This document shows, in pieces, positions 9,738-22,326 of a stretch of 64,000 nucleotides of DNA. A program made the translations under genes and the position numbers. Within the stretch, counting starts at the first letter, position 1. Every line of letters starts with the position of its first letter. The DNA is from Ferrovum sp. PN-J185 (lineage in GTDB: Bacteria > Pseudomonadota > Gammaproteobacteria > Burkholderiales > Ferrovaceae): positions 124,001-188,000 of the forward strand of contig NZ_LQZA01000002.1 in NCBI RefSeq assembly GCF_001581925.1, given 5' to 3'. The notes under the pieces were generated by a model. The model had not been told where the DNA came from. It ran no database searches and was given only the letters and a program-made list of their open reading frames with translations.

Positions 9738-11060
9738 ATGTCTTTCTGGGAACAAGTAAAAAATCAATTTCGCCAAGAAATTCCTGAGCAACAATTTGCA
9801 ACATGGATTGAACCCTTGCGTGTAGAAGAAACCAATGAACAATTAATAATTGTTGCTAATAATCGTTTCGTACTGCAATGGATTAAAGATAGATTTTTGG
9901 TAAAAATTGAAGAGTTGGCTAAAAAAGAAGGATTTAATGAGGTTGTGCTTATCACTCAACGTCTTGAACCCAAACCTATTATTAAAACCAACACGGATAA
10001 TAATGATGCTGCGGTAAAAGAACCGATTAGCACACCCTACCCAAGCAAATTAAATCCGCAATTTACATTTGATAACTTTATTGCTGGTAAAGCTAACCAA
10101 TTAGCACGTGCAGCTGCCATTCAAGTAGCAGAAAACCCAGGACAGGCTTATAACCCTTTATTTATCTATGGTGGTGTTGGATTAGGTAAAACACACTTAA
10201 TTCAAGCAATAGGTAATGAAGTACTGCTGAGAAATCCGCAAGCGCGTGTTAAATATGTGCATGCGGAAAAATATGTTTCAGATGTAGTGAGAACCTATCA
10301 ACATAAATCGTTTGATGCATTTAAAAAAGAATATCATTCACTGGATGTATTAATGGTAGATGATATTCAATTTTTTGGTGGCAAAACCAGAACTCAAGAA
10401 GAATTCTTTTTTGCTTTTAATGCCCTGGTAGAGTCTCATAAACAAGTTATTATTGCTTGCGATAGTTTCCCTAGAGAAATTGTTGGTATGGAAGAGCGGT
10501 TAATTTCACGCTTTGGTTGGGGGTTAACTGTAGCAGTTGAAGCGCCTGAATTAGAAATGCGTGTCGCAATTCTAATTAATAAAGCAAAACAACAACATAT
10601 TGAGCTTAATGAAGATGTGGCTTTTTTTATAGCCAAACATATCCGCTCTCATGTTAGAGAATTAGAAGGTGCTTTAAAGCGTGTACAGGCTTATTCCGGC
10701 TTTAAAAATGAACCCATTACATTACAATCAGCCAAAGAAGCATTAAAAGACCTACTGGCACTCAAACATAGGCAAATATCAGTAGAAAACATTCAAAAAA
10801 CAGTAGCCGATTATTACAAAATTAAAGTTGCTGACATGTTTTCTAAAAAAAGAACACGTTCTCTAGCAAGACCAAGACAAATGGCGATGGCTTTAGCTAA
10901 GGATATTACTTCACTTAGCTTACCTGATATTGGCGAAGCTTTCGGAGGAAGAGATCATACAACAGTGCTTCATGCGTGTAGAAAAATGCAGGAATTATGT
11001 ACAAGTGACCAAACTATTCAACGTGATTATCAAGCATTACAGCAAATTTTGAGTAGTTAA
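9738..11060 (+). CDS. dnaA: Chromosomal replication initiator protein DnaA
   Basis: DnaA (440 residues) binds DnaA boxes and opens oriC. Domain I is at 1-75 (FWEQVKNQF, the DnaB/DnaA contact region), followed by a short, poorly conserved domain II (about 76-105). The AAA+ domain III has Walker [10 protein letters not shown] (145-153) and Walker B MVDDIQFF (206-213). Domain IV carries the DNA-binding signature GGRDHTT (403-409). No good ribosome-binding sequence precedes the ATG. DnaA boxes lie both upstream and in the dnaA-dnaN gap. Confidence 0.98.
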   Translation: MSFWEQVKNQFRQEIPEQQFATWIEPLRVEETNEQLIIVANNRFVLQWIKDRFLVKIEELAKKEGFNEVVLITQRLEPKPIIKTNTDNNDAAVKEPISTPYPSKLNPQFTFDNFIAGKANQLARAAAIQVAENPGQAYNPLFIYGGVGLGKTHLIQAIGNEVLLRNPQARVKYVHAEKYVSDVVRTYQHKSFDAFKKEYHSLDVLMVDDIQFFGGKTRTQEEFFFAFNALVESHKQVIIACDSFPREIVGMEERLISRFGWGLTVAVEAPELEMRVAILINKAKQQHIELNEDVAFFIAKHIRSHVRELEGALKRVQAYSGFKNEPITLQSAKEALKDLLALKHRQISVENIQKTVADYYKIKVADMFSKKRTRSLARPRQMAMALAKDITSLSLPDIGEAFGGRDHTTVLHACRKMQELCTSDQTIQRDYQALQQILSS

Positions 11061-11109
11061 TAACTCTAGGGATAAGTACGGTATAAAAAGTGAATAGAAT
11101 GTGAATAAA

Positions 11110-11152
11110 ATGATATTTTTTGGTTTTTTTTAACTTATCCACAAAATATCAT
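11110..11152. repeat. 10-bp inverted repeat enclosing a DnaA box
   Basis: ATGATATTTT (11110-11119) and AAAATATCAT (11143-11152) are perfect inverted repeats separated by 23 bases. The loop contains eight of the nine bases of the perfect DnaA box at 11135-11143 and an 8-base T tract. Confidence 0.7.
11135..11143 (+). promoter_or_regulatory. DnaA box, perfect consensus
   Basis: TTATCCACA matches the high-affinity DnaA box exactly and lies 75 bases after the dnaA stop codon. Confidence 0.8.
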
Positions 11153-11222
11153 CATGAAATAATTAAGTTATCCCAAAGATTTTAAATAACGTAAAATAAT
11201 GTTTTAAAAGTATTTTTATAGG

Positions 11223-11231
11223 TTATCCACT
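11223..11231 (+). promoter_or_regulatory. DnaA box, one mismatch
   Basis: TTATCCACT differs from the consensus only at the last base. It lies in the same orientation as the perfect box, 88 bases downstream, and 42 bases before dnaN. Confidence 0.6.
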
Positions 11232-11272
11232 AAAAGTTACATCTCCTATTAATTACTAACTAAGGTATATTA

Positions 11273-15673
<4,401 letters not shown>

Positions 15674-15675
15674 TC

Positions 15676-18249
15676 TCACTCTTTAGCTTTTATTTTTTTA
15701 GTACTGGCTTTCTTAGTACTGGCTTTCTTTGTGGTTGTTTTTTTTGTAGTCGTTTTCTTGGCTGTCGTTGCCTTAGTTGTTTTTTTTGTAGTTTTTTTCT
15801 TAGCAGAACTAGGTTTAAGTGCTTTTTCCGCTAACAGTACTATAGCTTCTTCTAGTGTTACAGATTCAGGGTCTGTTCCTGAAGGTAATGTAGCATTCAC
15901 CTTACCGTGTTTAACATACGGACCATAGCGGCCGCTATACACACCAATGGGCTCATTGTCATCTGGATGATTACCCAAGCTTTTGAGTGCGCCACGACCC
16001 TGAGATTTGGGTTGGGCAAGAATTTCTAGGGCACGCTCGAGAGAGATGGAAAAAATATCATCCCCTCTGGGTATTGATCTAAAGCCACCGTCATATTGAA
16101 TGTAGGGACCGAAACGACCGATATTAACAGTTACCTTCTTATTTGATTCAGGGTGTAAACCCAGTTCACGAGGTAAATCAATTAACTGAATACCTTGTTC
16201 AATAGAAAACTGTTCTAACGAAATGGTTTTTGGTATTGAAACACGTTTTGGTTTTTTATTCTCTTCAGAACTTTCACCTAACTGAACATAGGGTCCGTAT
16301 GGCCCGTTCATTAAATAAATAGATTGTTTTTTAACCGGGTGTTCACCTAATAATACTGGCTCAGATAAATTAACACCATTATCTACGTTGCGCGTGTAGT
16401 TACATTCCGGATAAGCGCTACAGCCAACGAATTTACCTCTTTTACCAAGACGCACAACAAGAGGTGCCCCACATTGCGGACATTGTTCATCTAACGCTTC
16501 TTGCGTTACTTCAGCGCGAGAAACTTGGCTTTTATCTTCAATTTGTTTAGAGAAATCACGCCAAAACTCATCCATGACAGGAAGCCACTCAAGCTTTCCT
16601 TCAGAAATCAAATCCAATTGATCTTCAAGTTTTGCGGTAAAGTCGTAATCCACGTAGCGCGTGAAGTGTTCTGTTAAAAACTTATTCACTACCTCACCGA
16701 CATCAGTGGGGGTAAAGCGTTTTTTATCTAGTAACACATAATCACGATTAATTAAGGTGCTAATAATACTGGCATAGGTGGAAGGTCTACCTATACCAAA
16801 TTCTTCCAAAGCCTTAACTAAGCTTGCTTCTGTATAACGCGGTGGGGGTTGGGTGAAGTGTTGGTCACCCCAAATTCGATCAATAGCAACGATCTCACCT
16901 TCTTCTAACACAGGTAAACGAGCTTCATCATCGGCATTGTTTTGTGTTTCTTCATCTAAATCTTCGCGATAAACAGCAATAAACCCAGGGAAGACAAGTG
17001 TTTGCCCTGTGGCTCTAAATAGGGCTTTACCCTCATTAACAGAAATATCAACACTCACCGTATCAAATTGGGCTTGTGTCATTTGACTGGCAACGGTGCG
17101 TTTCCAAATCATTTCATATAGTCTAAATTGATCAGGTGTTAAATGTTCTCTAACATTAGCAGGTGTACGAGCAATCGAAGTAGGTCTAATTGCCTCATGG
17201 GCTTCCTGAGCGTTTTTTGATTTATTGGCATAAAAGTTGGGTTTTTCAGGAAGATACTCAGCGTTAAATTGCTCTTTAATATGACCACGAATATCGTTTA
17301 ATGCCTCTTGAGAGAGATTCACAGAATCAGTTCTCATGTAGGAGATTAATCCAACAGCTCCACTACCAATATCGATACCTTCATAAAGTTGCTGTGCAAC
17401 TTTCATGGTGCGGTCAGTAGTAAAACCTAATTTTCTTACAGCCTCTTGTTGTAATGTAGAGGTAGTAAATGGAGGCGCTGGATGTCTATTTTTTCTTTTC
17501 TTTTCAACGCGACTGACTTTGCCATTACTACTAGTTAGTTGATCAATAATCTCTTTGTGTTTAACTTCAGAATCTATATCAAGATTATTGATTTTTTTAT
17601 CAGCAAACTGAATGAGTTTAGCGCTAAAACTTTGTCCATCTTTGTGACTGTCAAGATGAATACTCCAGTATTCTTTGCTGGTAAAAGCACGAATCTCGTT
17701 TTCACGCTCAACAATCAAACGTAAAGCAGGACTTTGTACACGCCCAGCTGACAAACCACGGCGAATTTTTTTCCATAATAAAGGCGATAGATTAAAACCA
17801 ACAAGATAGTCCAATGCACGTCTTGCTTGTTGTGCATTGACTAGAGACTCTGATATTTCTCGAGGATTAGCTACCGCTTGTTTCACAGCGCCTTGGGTAA
17901 TTTCATAAAATACTACGCGTTTTAAGGGCTTATTATTTAAGCCTTTTTTAGAGCGAATGATTTCCGCCAAATGCCAAGCAATGGCCTCTCCTTCCCGATC
18001 CGGGTCAGTGGCAAGCAAGACAGAATCAACGTTCTTTACAGCTTTAAGTATCTGATCAAGATGCTTTTCATTGCGCTCTACCAATTGATATTTCATGGCA
18101 AAGTGTTGATCAGGATCCACGGCACCTGTTTTCGGTATTAAATCACGCACGTGGCCGTAGGACGCCAAAATTTCAAAATCTGGGCCAAGATATTTTTTTA
18201 ATGTTTTTGCTTTCGAGGGCGACTCGACAATTAATAATTGTGTACTCAC
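15676..18249 (-). CDS. topA: DNA topoisomerase I
   Basis: TopA (857 residues) is a type IA enzyme that relaxes negative supercoils. The TOPRIM acidic residues are E9 and D82/D84/E86 in DPDRE. The active-site tyrosine is Y304 in LISYMRTDS. One four-cysteine zinc finger is present (C590, C593, C610, C616), followed by three repeats built around GPYVQ, GPYIQ and GPYVK. The protein ends in a low-complexity tail of Lys, Thr, Ala and Ser (about 818-857), like the basic tails that aid processivity in some bacterial topoisomerases I. It lies 16 bases after smg, its usual betaproteobacterial neighbour. Confidence 0.97.
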   Translation of the reverse strand: MSTQLLIVESPSKAKTLKKYLGPDFEILASYGHVRDLIPKTGAVDPDQHFAMKYQLVERNEKHLDQILKAVKNVDSVLLATDPDREGEAIAWHLAEIIRSKKGLNNKPLKRVVFYEITQGAVKQAVANPREISESLVNAQQARRALDYLVGFNLSPLLWKKIRRGLSAGRVQSPALRLIVERENEIRAFTSKEYWSIHLDSHKDGQSFSAKLIQFADKKINNLDIDSEVKHKEIIDQLTSSNGKVSRVEKKRKNRHPAPPFTTSTLQQEAVRKLGFTTDRTMKVAQQLYEGIDIGSGAVGLISYMRTDSVNLSQEALNDIRGHIKEQFNAEYLPEKPNFYANKSKNAQEAHEAIRPTSIARTPANVREHLTPDQFRLYEMIWKRTVASQMTQAQFDTVSVDISVNEGKALFRATGQTLVFPGFIAVYREDLDEETQNNADDEARLPVLEEGEIVAIDRIWGDQHFTQPPPRYTEASLVKALEEFGIGRPSTYASIISTLINRDYVLLDKKRFTPTDVGEVVNKFLTEHFTRYVDYDFTAKLEDQLDLISEGKLEWLPVMDEFWRDFSKQIEDKSQVSRAEVTQEALDEQCPQCGAPLVVRLGKRGKFVGCSAYPECNYTRNVDNGVNLSEPVLLGEHPVKKQSIYLMNGPYGPYVQLGESSEENKKPKRVSIPKTISLEQFSIEQGIQLIDLPRELGLHPESNKKVTVNIGRFGPYIQYDGGFRSIPRGDDIFSISLERALEILAQPKSQGRGALKSLGNHPDDNEPIGVYSGRYGPYVKHGKVNATLPSGTDPESVTLEEAIVLLAEKALKPSSAKKKTTKKTTKATTAKKTTTKKTTTKKASTKKASTKKIKAKE
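15698..15727. repeat. 15-bp tandem duplication in the topA tail
   Basis: The unit TTAGTACTGGCTTTC occurs twice in perfect tandem and encodes two copies of the KASTK-type pentapeptide in the lysine-rich TopA tail. Being a multiple of three, copy-number change would keep the frame. Confidence 0.9.
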
Positions 18250-18265
18250 GGATAAATTCTAATAA

Positions 18266-18715
18266 TTAATGGAGTAAAAATTCATGTTCGTGAAGAAGTT
18301 CTTCCAATAGTAACGTCTCTGAAGATTGTCCTTGGCGCCATAAAATCATTAATGTAATTAATTTTACGCGTTCAACATCAATTTCATTGACATCTAGTGA
18401 CATAAGACTACTGAGAACCCATTCTCGCTGAATCGCAGAGATAATACTGTTTTGTTCTAAAAATAACAAAAATCCCCACACTGAAGCAGAGATCTTTTCT
18501 TGTTCATGTGCGTGAAGACAACGAATAGTTTCATTAGGTTGACTATTACCAGATTGATTAGATAATTGATCTAAGTGATCAAACCAATCTAGAGCCAAGT
18601 TAACTTCTTTTTCATTAAAACCAGCGGCGAAAAGTCTGGTTTGAAGAGTGGTATTACTTGGGTAAATACCACTCGTAAAAAAATTCTCATATACAAAAAT
18701 CAATATATCAACCAT
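18266..18715 (-). CDS. smg: Smg family protein (DUF494)
   Basis: This 149-residue protein starts MVDILIFVYENFF, the characteristic opening of the Smg/DUF494 family, and is mostly helical and acidic. Its biochemical role is not established. In many beta- and gammaproteobacteria it sits between dprA and topA. Here topA follows after 16 bases, but dprA is not upstream. Instead a 375-base AT-rich gap separates it from divergent def. Confidence 0.93.
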   Translation of the reverse strand: MVDILIFVYENFFTSGIYPSNTTLQTRLFAAGFNEKEVNLALDWFDHLDQLSNQSGNSQPNETIRCLHAHEQEKISASVWGFLLFLEQNSIISAIQREWVLSSLMSLDVNEIDVERVKLITLMILWRQGQSSETLLLEELLHEHEFLLH

Positions 18716-19090
18716 GTTATAACCGCCCTATCGTTAAAGTAAATAAAATGAAGCGGTAAACGCAACTAATTGATTTTATTAAAAAAATCAAAAAATAAAT
18801 GGTTATTAAACAGCTTTACTGTTTTTATCCTATCATGAGGTAATAAATTTTTGCCTTAAAAAAACAACTATAAATCGTAAATAAATGAAAATAAAAGAAT
18901 TATTCTATTAAAATCAATAGGTTGAATAGTTTGTTATAAAATGATTATTATTCTCCAAAATTTTATCATTAGTTACCCTTAAGGATTTGTTAAATTCTTA
19001 TAAAAATCCATTATTTGTTTTTAAAATAGGCGCAATAAACAGGAAAAGCTATAATTCATAATTACTACTTCATGTTTTTATACTTTATAT
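18716..19090. other. Long intergenic region between smg and def, no gene recognised
   Basis: This is the only stretch over 300 bases without a gene. It is extremely AT-rich, has no open frame resembling a protein, and holds divergent promoters for smg and def by position. A weak hairpin, AAACAG/CTGTTT, lies at 18808-18824 and is followed by a few T residues. In related genomes dprA often occupies this spot, but no remnant of it is recognisable by eye. Confidence 0.6.
19050..19055 (+). promoter_or_regulatory. Candidate -10 element for the def operon
   Basis: A perfect TATAAT lies 35 bases before the def ATG. No convincing -35 hexamer is found at 16-18 bases upstream, so the call rests on the -10 alone. 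Confidence 0.35.
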
Positions 19091-19594
19091 ATGTCATTAC
19101 TACAAATACTTCATTATCCTGATGAGAGACTTCATACCGTAGCCAAACCCGTCTTAAGAGTAGATGAGAGAATCAAAACATTAGTTCACGATATGGCAGA
19201 AACCATGAGGGCAGCACCAGGTATTGGTTTAGCTGCCACTCAAGTAAATGTACATGAACGAATTATTGTGATTGATGTATCACCTGAACAAAATGACTTG
19301 CGTGTATTTATAAATCCCGTCATTGTTGAAAAAGAAGGAGAAGCAGTTAATGAGGAAGGATGTTTATCTGTTCCGGGTATTTATGACAAAGTGACAAGAG
19401 CAAAAAAAATAAAAGTAAACGCCTTGAATGAAAAGGGAGAAAGTTTTGAATTAGAGGCAGAAGGGTTGTTGGCTGTATGTATACAACATGAAATAGATCA
19501 TTTAGATGGTAAGGTATTTGTCGAGTATCTCTCTTTATTGAAACAAAACCGCATAAAGACCAAATTAAAAAAACGTGCTAGAGAAACCTTGTAA
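19091..19594 (+). CDS. def: Peptide deformylase
   Basis: Def (167 residues) removes the formyl group from the N-terminal methionine of new proteins. All three metal-site motifs are intact: GIGLAATQ (44-51), EEGCLSVP (88-95, with metal ligand C91) and HEIDH (133-137). It opens a long plus-strand operon and its TAA stop shares one base with the fmt ATG, so translation is coupled. No ribosome-binding sequence is obvious upstream. Def acts in the same formyl-methionine cycle as Fmt. Confidence 0.97.
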   Translation: MSLLQILHYPDERLHTVAKPVLRVDERIKTLVHDMAETMRAAPGIGLAATQVNVHERIIVIDVSPEQNDLRVFINPVIVEKEGEAVNEEGCLSVPGIYDKVTRAKKIKVNALNEKGESFELEAEGLLAVCIQHEIDHLDGKVFVEYLSLLKQNRIKTKLKKRARETL

Positions 19595-20523
19595 TGCGAA
19601 TTATTTTTTGTGGTACGCCTGAGTTTGCTAGTGTTCATCTTCAAGGGTTAATCGAAGCAAATATTGTTCCCATTGCTGTTTTCACGCAACCTGATAGGCC
19701 GTCAGGACGTGGCCAAAAGTTAACTGCGTGCCCCACAAAAACTGTGGCTTTAGCCCACGGCATACCAGTATATCAACCAAATAATTTAAAAAATGACGAA
19801 GTCATTGAGCTTATAAAAAATCTACAATGTGATTTAATGATTGTGGTGGCATACGGCTTAATTATCCCCAAGCGTATTTTATCTATACCAATCCTGGGTT
19901 GTATTAATGTTCATGCCTCGTTGTTGCCACGTTGGCGTGGTGCTGCACCTATACAAAGGGCTATTGAAGCGGGTGATAAAGAAACAGGGGTAACCATCAT
20001 GCAAATGGATGAAGGGTTAGATACAGGAAATATGTTAGCCATTTATCCTTGTGCCATAACCAATCAAGACACAGGTCAAACATTGACCGATAAATTAATT
20101 CTTTTAGGTATTAAAGGCTTAAAAGAGGTGTTATCCCAACTCAAAAACAATACCATTCAAAGTCTTCCCCAACCGATAGAGGGAGTCACTTATGCCCATA
20201 AAATTACTAAAGAAGAGACCATGATTAATTGGACTCAAACCGCCACTCAAATAGATAGACAAATTAGAGCATGGCAACCCCATTTGGTAGCTAAAACCTT
20301 ACATCACGGTAATATATTAAAAATATATCAAGCAGAAGTCATAGAGAGTGACACTCAAGTTCAACCAGGAACTATTATTAAGGCGCAGGATGGAATAGAA
20401 GTGGCCTGTGGAAAAGGAAAGTTAAATATAAAAGTGTTGCAAATCGCAGGTGGAAAGGCACTGCAAAGTCATGAATTTTTACGAGGCCATTCATTACAAC
20501 TAGGTGAAATATTAGGTCAATGA
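19594..20523 (+). CDS. fmt: Methionyl-tRNA formyltransferase
   Basis: Fmt (309 residues) formylates initiator Met-tRNA using 10-formyl-tetrahydrofolate. The folate-binding catalytic domain has the signature SLLPRWRGAAPI (109-120), with catalytic-site N105, H107 and D143 in place. A C-terminal OB-fold domain that grips the tRNA follows from about 205. It is coupled to def by a one-base overlap and to rsmB by a four-base overlap. Length and start agree with the family. Confidence 0.97.
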   Translation: MRIIFCGTPEFASVHLQGLIEANIVPIAVFTQPDRPSGRGQKLTACPTKTVALAHGIPVYQPNNLKNDEVIELIKNLQCDLMIVVAYGLIIPKRILSIPILGCINVHASLLPRWRGAAPIQRAIEAGDKETGVTIMQMDEGLDTGNMLAIYPCAITNQDTGQTLTDKLILLGIKGLKEVLSQLKNNTIQSLPQPIEGVTYAHKITKEETMINWTQTATQIDRQIRAWQPHLVAKTLHHGNILKIYQAEVIESDTQVQPGTIIKAQDGIEVACGKGKLNIKVLQIAGGKALQSHEFLRGHSLQLGEILGQ

Positions 20524-21794
20524 TGGAAGAGAATCAACGTTTAGCAGTATGGGTTTTATGGTACGTGTTTCAAGGGAAAAACATTGATCAAGCACTATTA
20601 TTGGCAGAAAAGGAACTTACATTAAGAGAGGTTAATTTAGGTGCCGTAAAAGACTATACTTACGGTGTATTGCGTTATGGTTGGCAGCTGAAATTTATAG
20701 TAAAGAAACTATGTAAAAAATATCCCTCGCAACTTATAGAAAATTTATTATTAATTGCACTCTACCAACTTCTCTATACCAATGACGATGCTTTTACTAT
20801 CGTCTCTCAAGCTGTGAATACCGCTGCTAAGCTTGATCATATTGCTTTAAAAGGCTTTGTTAATGCTGTATTACGTACTTTTTTGAGAGAAAAAGATAGA
20901 TTTATACAAGTAGCACAACAGAACGAAGAAGCGCGTTACAACCACCCACAGTGGTGGATTAATAAAATAAAACATCAATATCCATTAATTTGGGAGGATA
21001 TATTAAAAGAAGCTCAACAGAGAGCCCCTTTCACATTAAGAGTAAATACACGGCAATGTAGTGTTGAAGAGTATGTGAAAAAATTGAATGAAGCTCACAT
21101 AGATGTGGTTTGGGTGAACAACGAAGCGATTATTCTTGCAACACCTTGTTCCGTAGATAAATTACCGGGTTTTGATTTGGGTATGGTTTCAATTCAAGAC
21201 GCATCGGCTCAACTTGCTTTAAATTATATTGATTTATTTTCTCAAGCTCGTGTTTTAGACGCCTGCGCAGCACCAGGGGGCAAAACCTGTCATTTACTCG
21301 AGCATGGACAATCCATTGAATTACTGGCTCTAGATAAATCAGAGGATAGATTGCAGCGCATCTGGGACAATATAAAACGATTAAAATTAAGCACACCTCG
21401 ACTTAGTATAAAAGCAGTAGACGCACGCGATATTAATAGTTGGTGGGATGGCGTACAATTTGACCGTATTTTATTAGATGCGCCCTGTACGGGTTCAGGT
21501 GTGGTGAGACGACACCCTGATATAAAATGGTTAAGGCGAGAAAGTGATATATCTCAGTTAGTAGCAGAACAAGAAGCACTGCTAAATAATTTATGGCCTT
21601 TATTAAAACCTCAGGGAAAATTAGTATACGTAACTTGTTCAATTTTTAAAGAAGAAACCAGTGAACAAATACAAAAATTTTTAAAAAAACACACAGATGC
21701 AAAGCAATTAAATAGCGGATCAGAACAAGAAAGCTTTATAAAACCCGATAGTTTCCACGATGGATTTTACTATGCGGTATGCCAAAAAAATTAA
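20520..21794 (+). CDS. rsmB: 16S rRNA (cytosine967-C5)-methyltransferase RsmB
   Basis: RsmB (424 residues) methylates C967 of 16S rRNA. An N-terminal NusB-like RNA-binding helical domain (about 1-135) precedes a Rossmann methyltransferase domain with SAM loop DACAAPGGKT (247-256). The two cysteines of the m5C mechanism are present: C323 in DAPCTGSG and the nucleophile C373 in VTCSI. The start ATG overlaps the fmt stop by four bases. The def-fmt-rsmB order is common in Proteobacteria. Confidence 0.96.
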   Translation: MMEENQRLAVWVLWYVFQGKNIDQALLLAEKELTLREVNLGAVKDYTYGVLRYGWQLKFIVKKLCKKYPSQLIENLLLIALYQLLYTNDDAFTIVSQAVNTAAKLDHIALKGFVNAVLRTFLREKDRFIQVAQQNEEARYNHPQWWINKIKHQYPLIWEDILKEAQQRAPFTLRVNTRQCSVEEYVKKLNEAHIDVVWVNNEAIILATPCSVDKLPGFDLGMVSIQDASAQLALNYIDLFSQARVLDACAAPGGKTCHLLEHGQSIELLALDKSEDRLQRIWDNIKRLKLSTPRLSIKAVDARDINSWWDGVQFDRILLDAPCTGSGVVRRHPDIKWLRRESDISQLVAEQEALLNNLWPLLKPQGKLVYVTCSIFKEETSEQIQKFLKKHTDAKQLNSGSEQESFIKPDSFHDGFYYAVCQKN

Positions 21795-22326
21795 ACTGTT
21801 TTTTATAATACTATTAACAGGTCTTGCACTGAATAGCTGGGCAGAGGGTATTACTATTGATTCGTCTACTGTTACTGTAGACTCTCAACAGGGAATTATT
21901 AGTGCACGCTACACGATTCAACTTAATAACACGCTTGAACAAGGGTTAAATCGTGGTATTCCTCTCATTTTTAGTTTAAATTGCGATGTGATTCAATCAA
22001 GGTGGTATTGGTTCGATAAAAAAGTATATTCTTCTCAACAAGATCGAAAACTCACCTTTAATCCCTTAACTCGTACATATCGATTTTATCTAGGACCTGT
22101 TTATGTTTCATATGATTCGTTATCAGAAGCCTTACAAGCAGTGGGACAAATTAGTAATTGGTCTTTAGGTGAACCTAATTTATTGAAAAAAAATGAAACT
22201 TACCAAGCTACACTTCAATTAAAGCTAGACGTGTCTCAGTTACCCAAACCATTTCAAATTGATGCCATCGCTAATAGTGACTGGACTCTTTCTTCTAAAC
22301 AATATCAATGGATAATAAAACCATGA
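21772..22326 (+). CDS. DUF4390 domain exported protein
   Basis: This 184-residue protein of unknown function has a clear signal peptide (KKIK then a hydrophobic run, cleavage probably after SWAEG). A beta-rich domain follows, typical of DUF4390 proteins. In betaproteobacteria this family sits between rsmB and ntrY, exactly as here, suggesting a link with the NtrYX envelope-sensing pathway, though that is inference. An upstream in-frame ATG at 21760 exists. The ATG at 21772 is preferred because GGAT lies 6 bases before it and the signal peptide n-region then fits. It overlaps rsmB by 23 bases. Confidence 0.85.
   Translation: MRYAKKIKLFFIILLTGLALNSWAEGITIDSSTVTVDSQQGIISARYTIQLNNTLEQGLNRGIPLIFSLNCDVIQSRWYWFDKKVYSSQQDRKLTFNPLTRTYRFYLGPVYVSYDSLSEALQAVGQISNWSLGEPNLLKKNETYQATLQLKLDVSQLPKPFQIDAIANSDWTLSSKQYQWIIKP

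Larger units (their letters stand above)
11061..11272 (+). other. Candidate oriC in the dnaA-dnaN intergenic region
   Basis: This 212-base gap is very AT-rich and contains a perfect DnaA box (11135-11143), a one-mismatch box (11223-11231), TTATCC cores at 11168 and, on the other strand, near 11069, and a large inverted repeat. Combined with neighbouring dnaA, dnaN, gyrB, parAB and parS this is the most likely unwinding region. The rpmH-dnaA gap also has two weaker boxes and could contribute. Confidence 0.65.
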
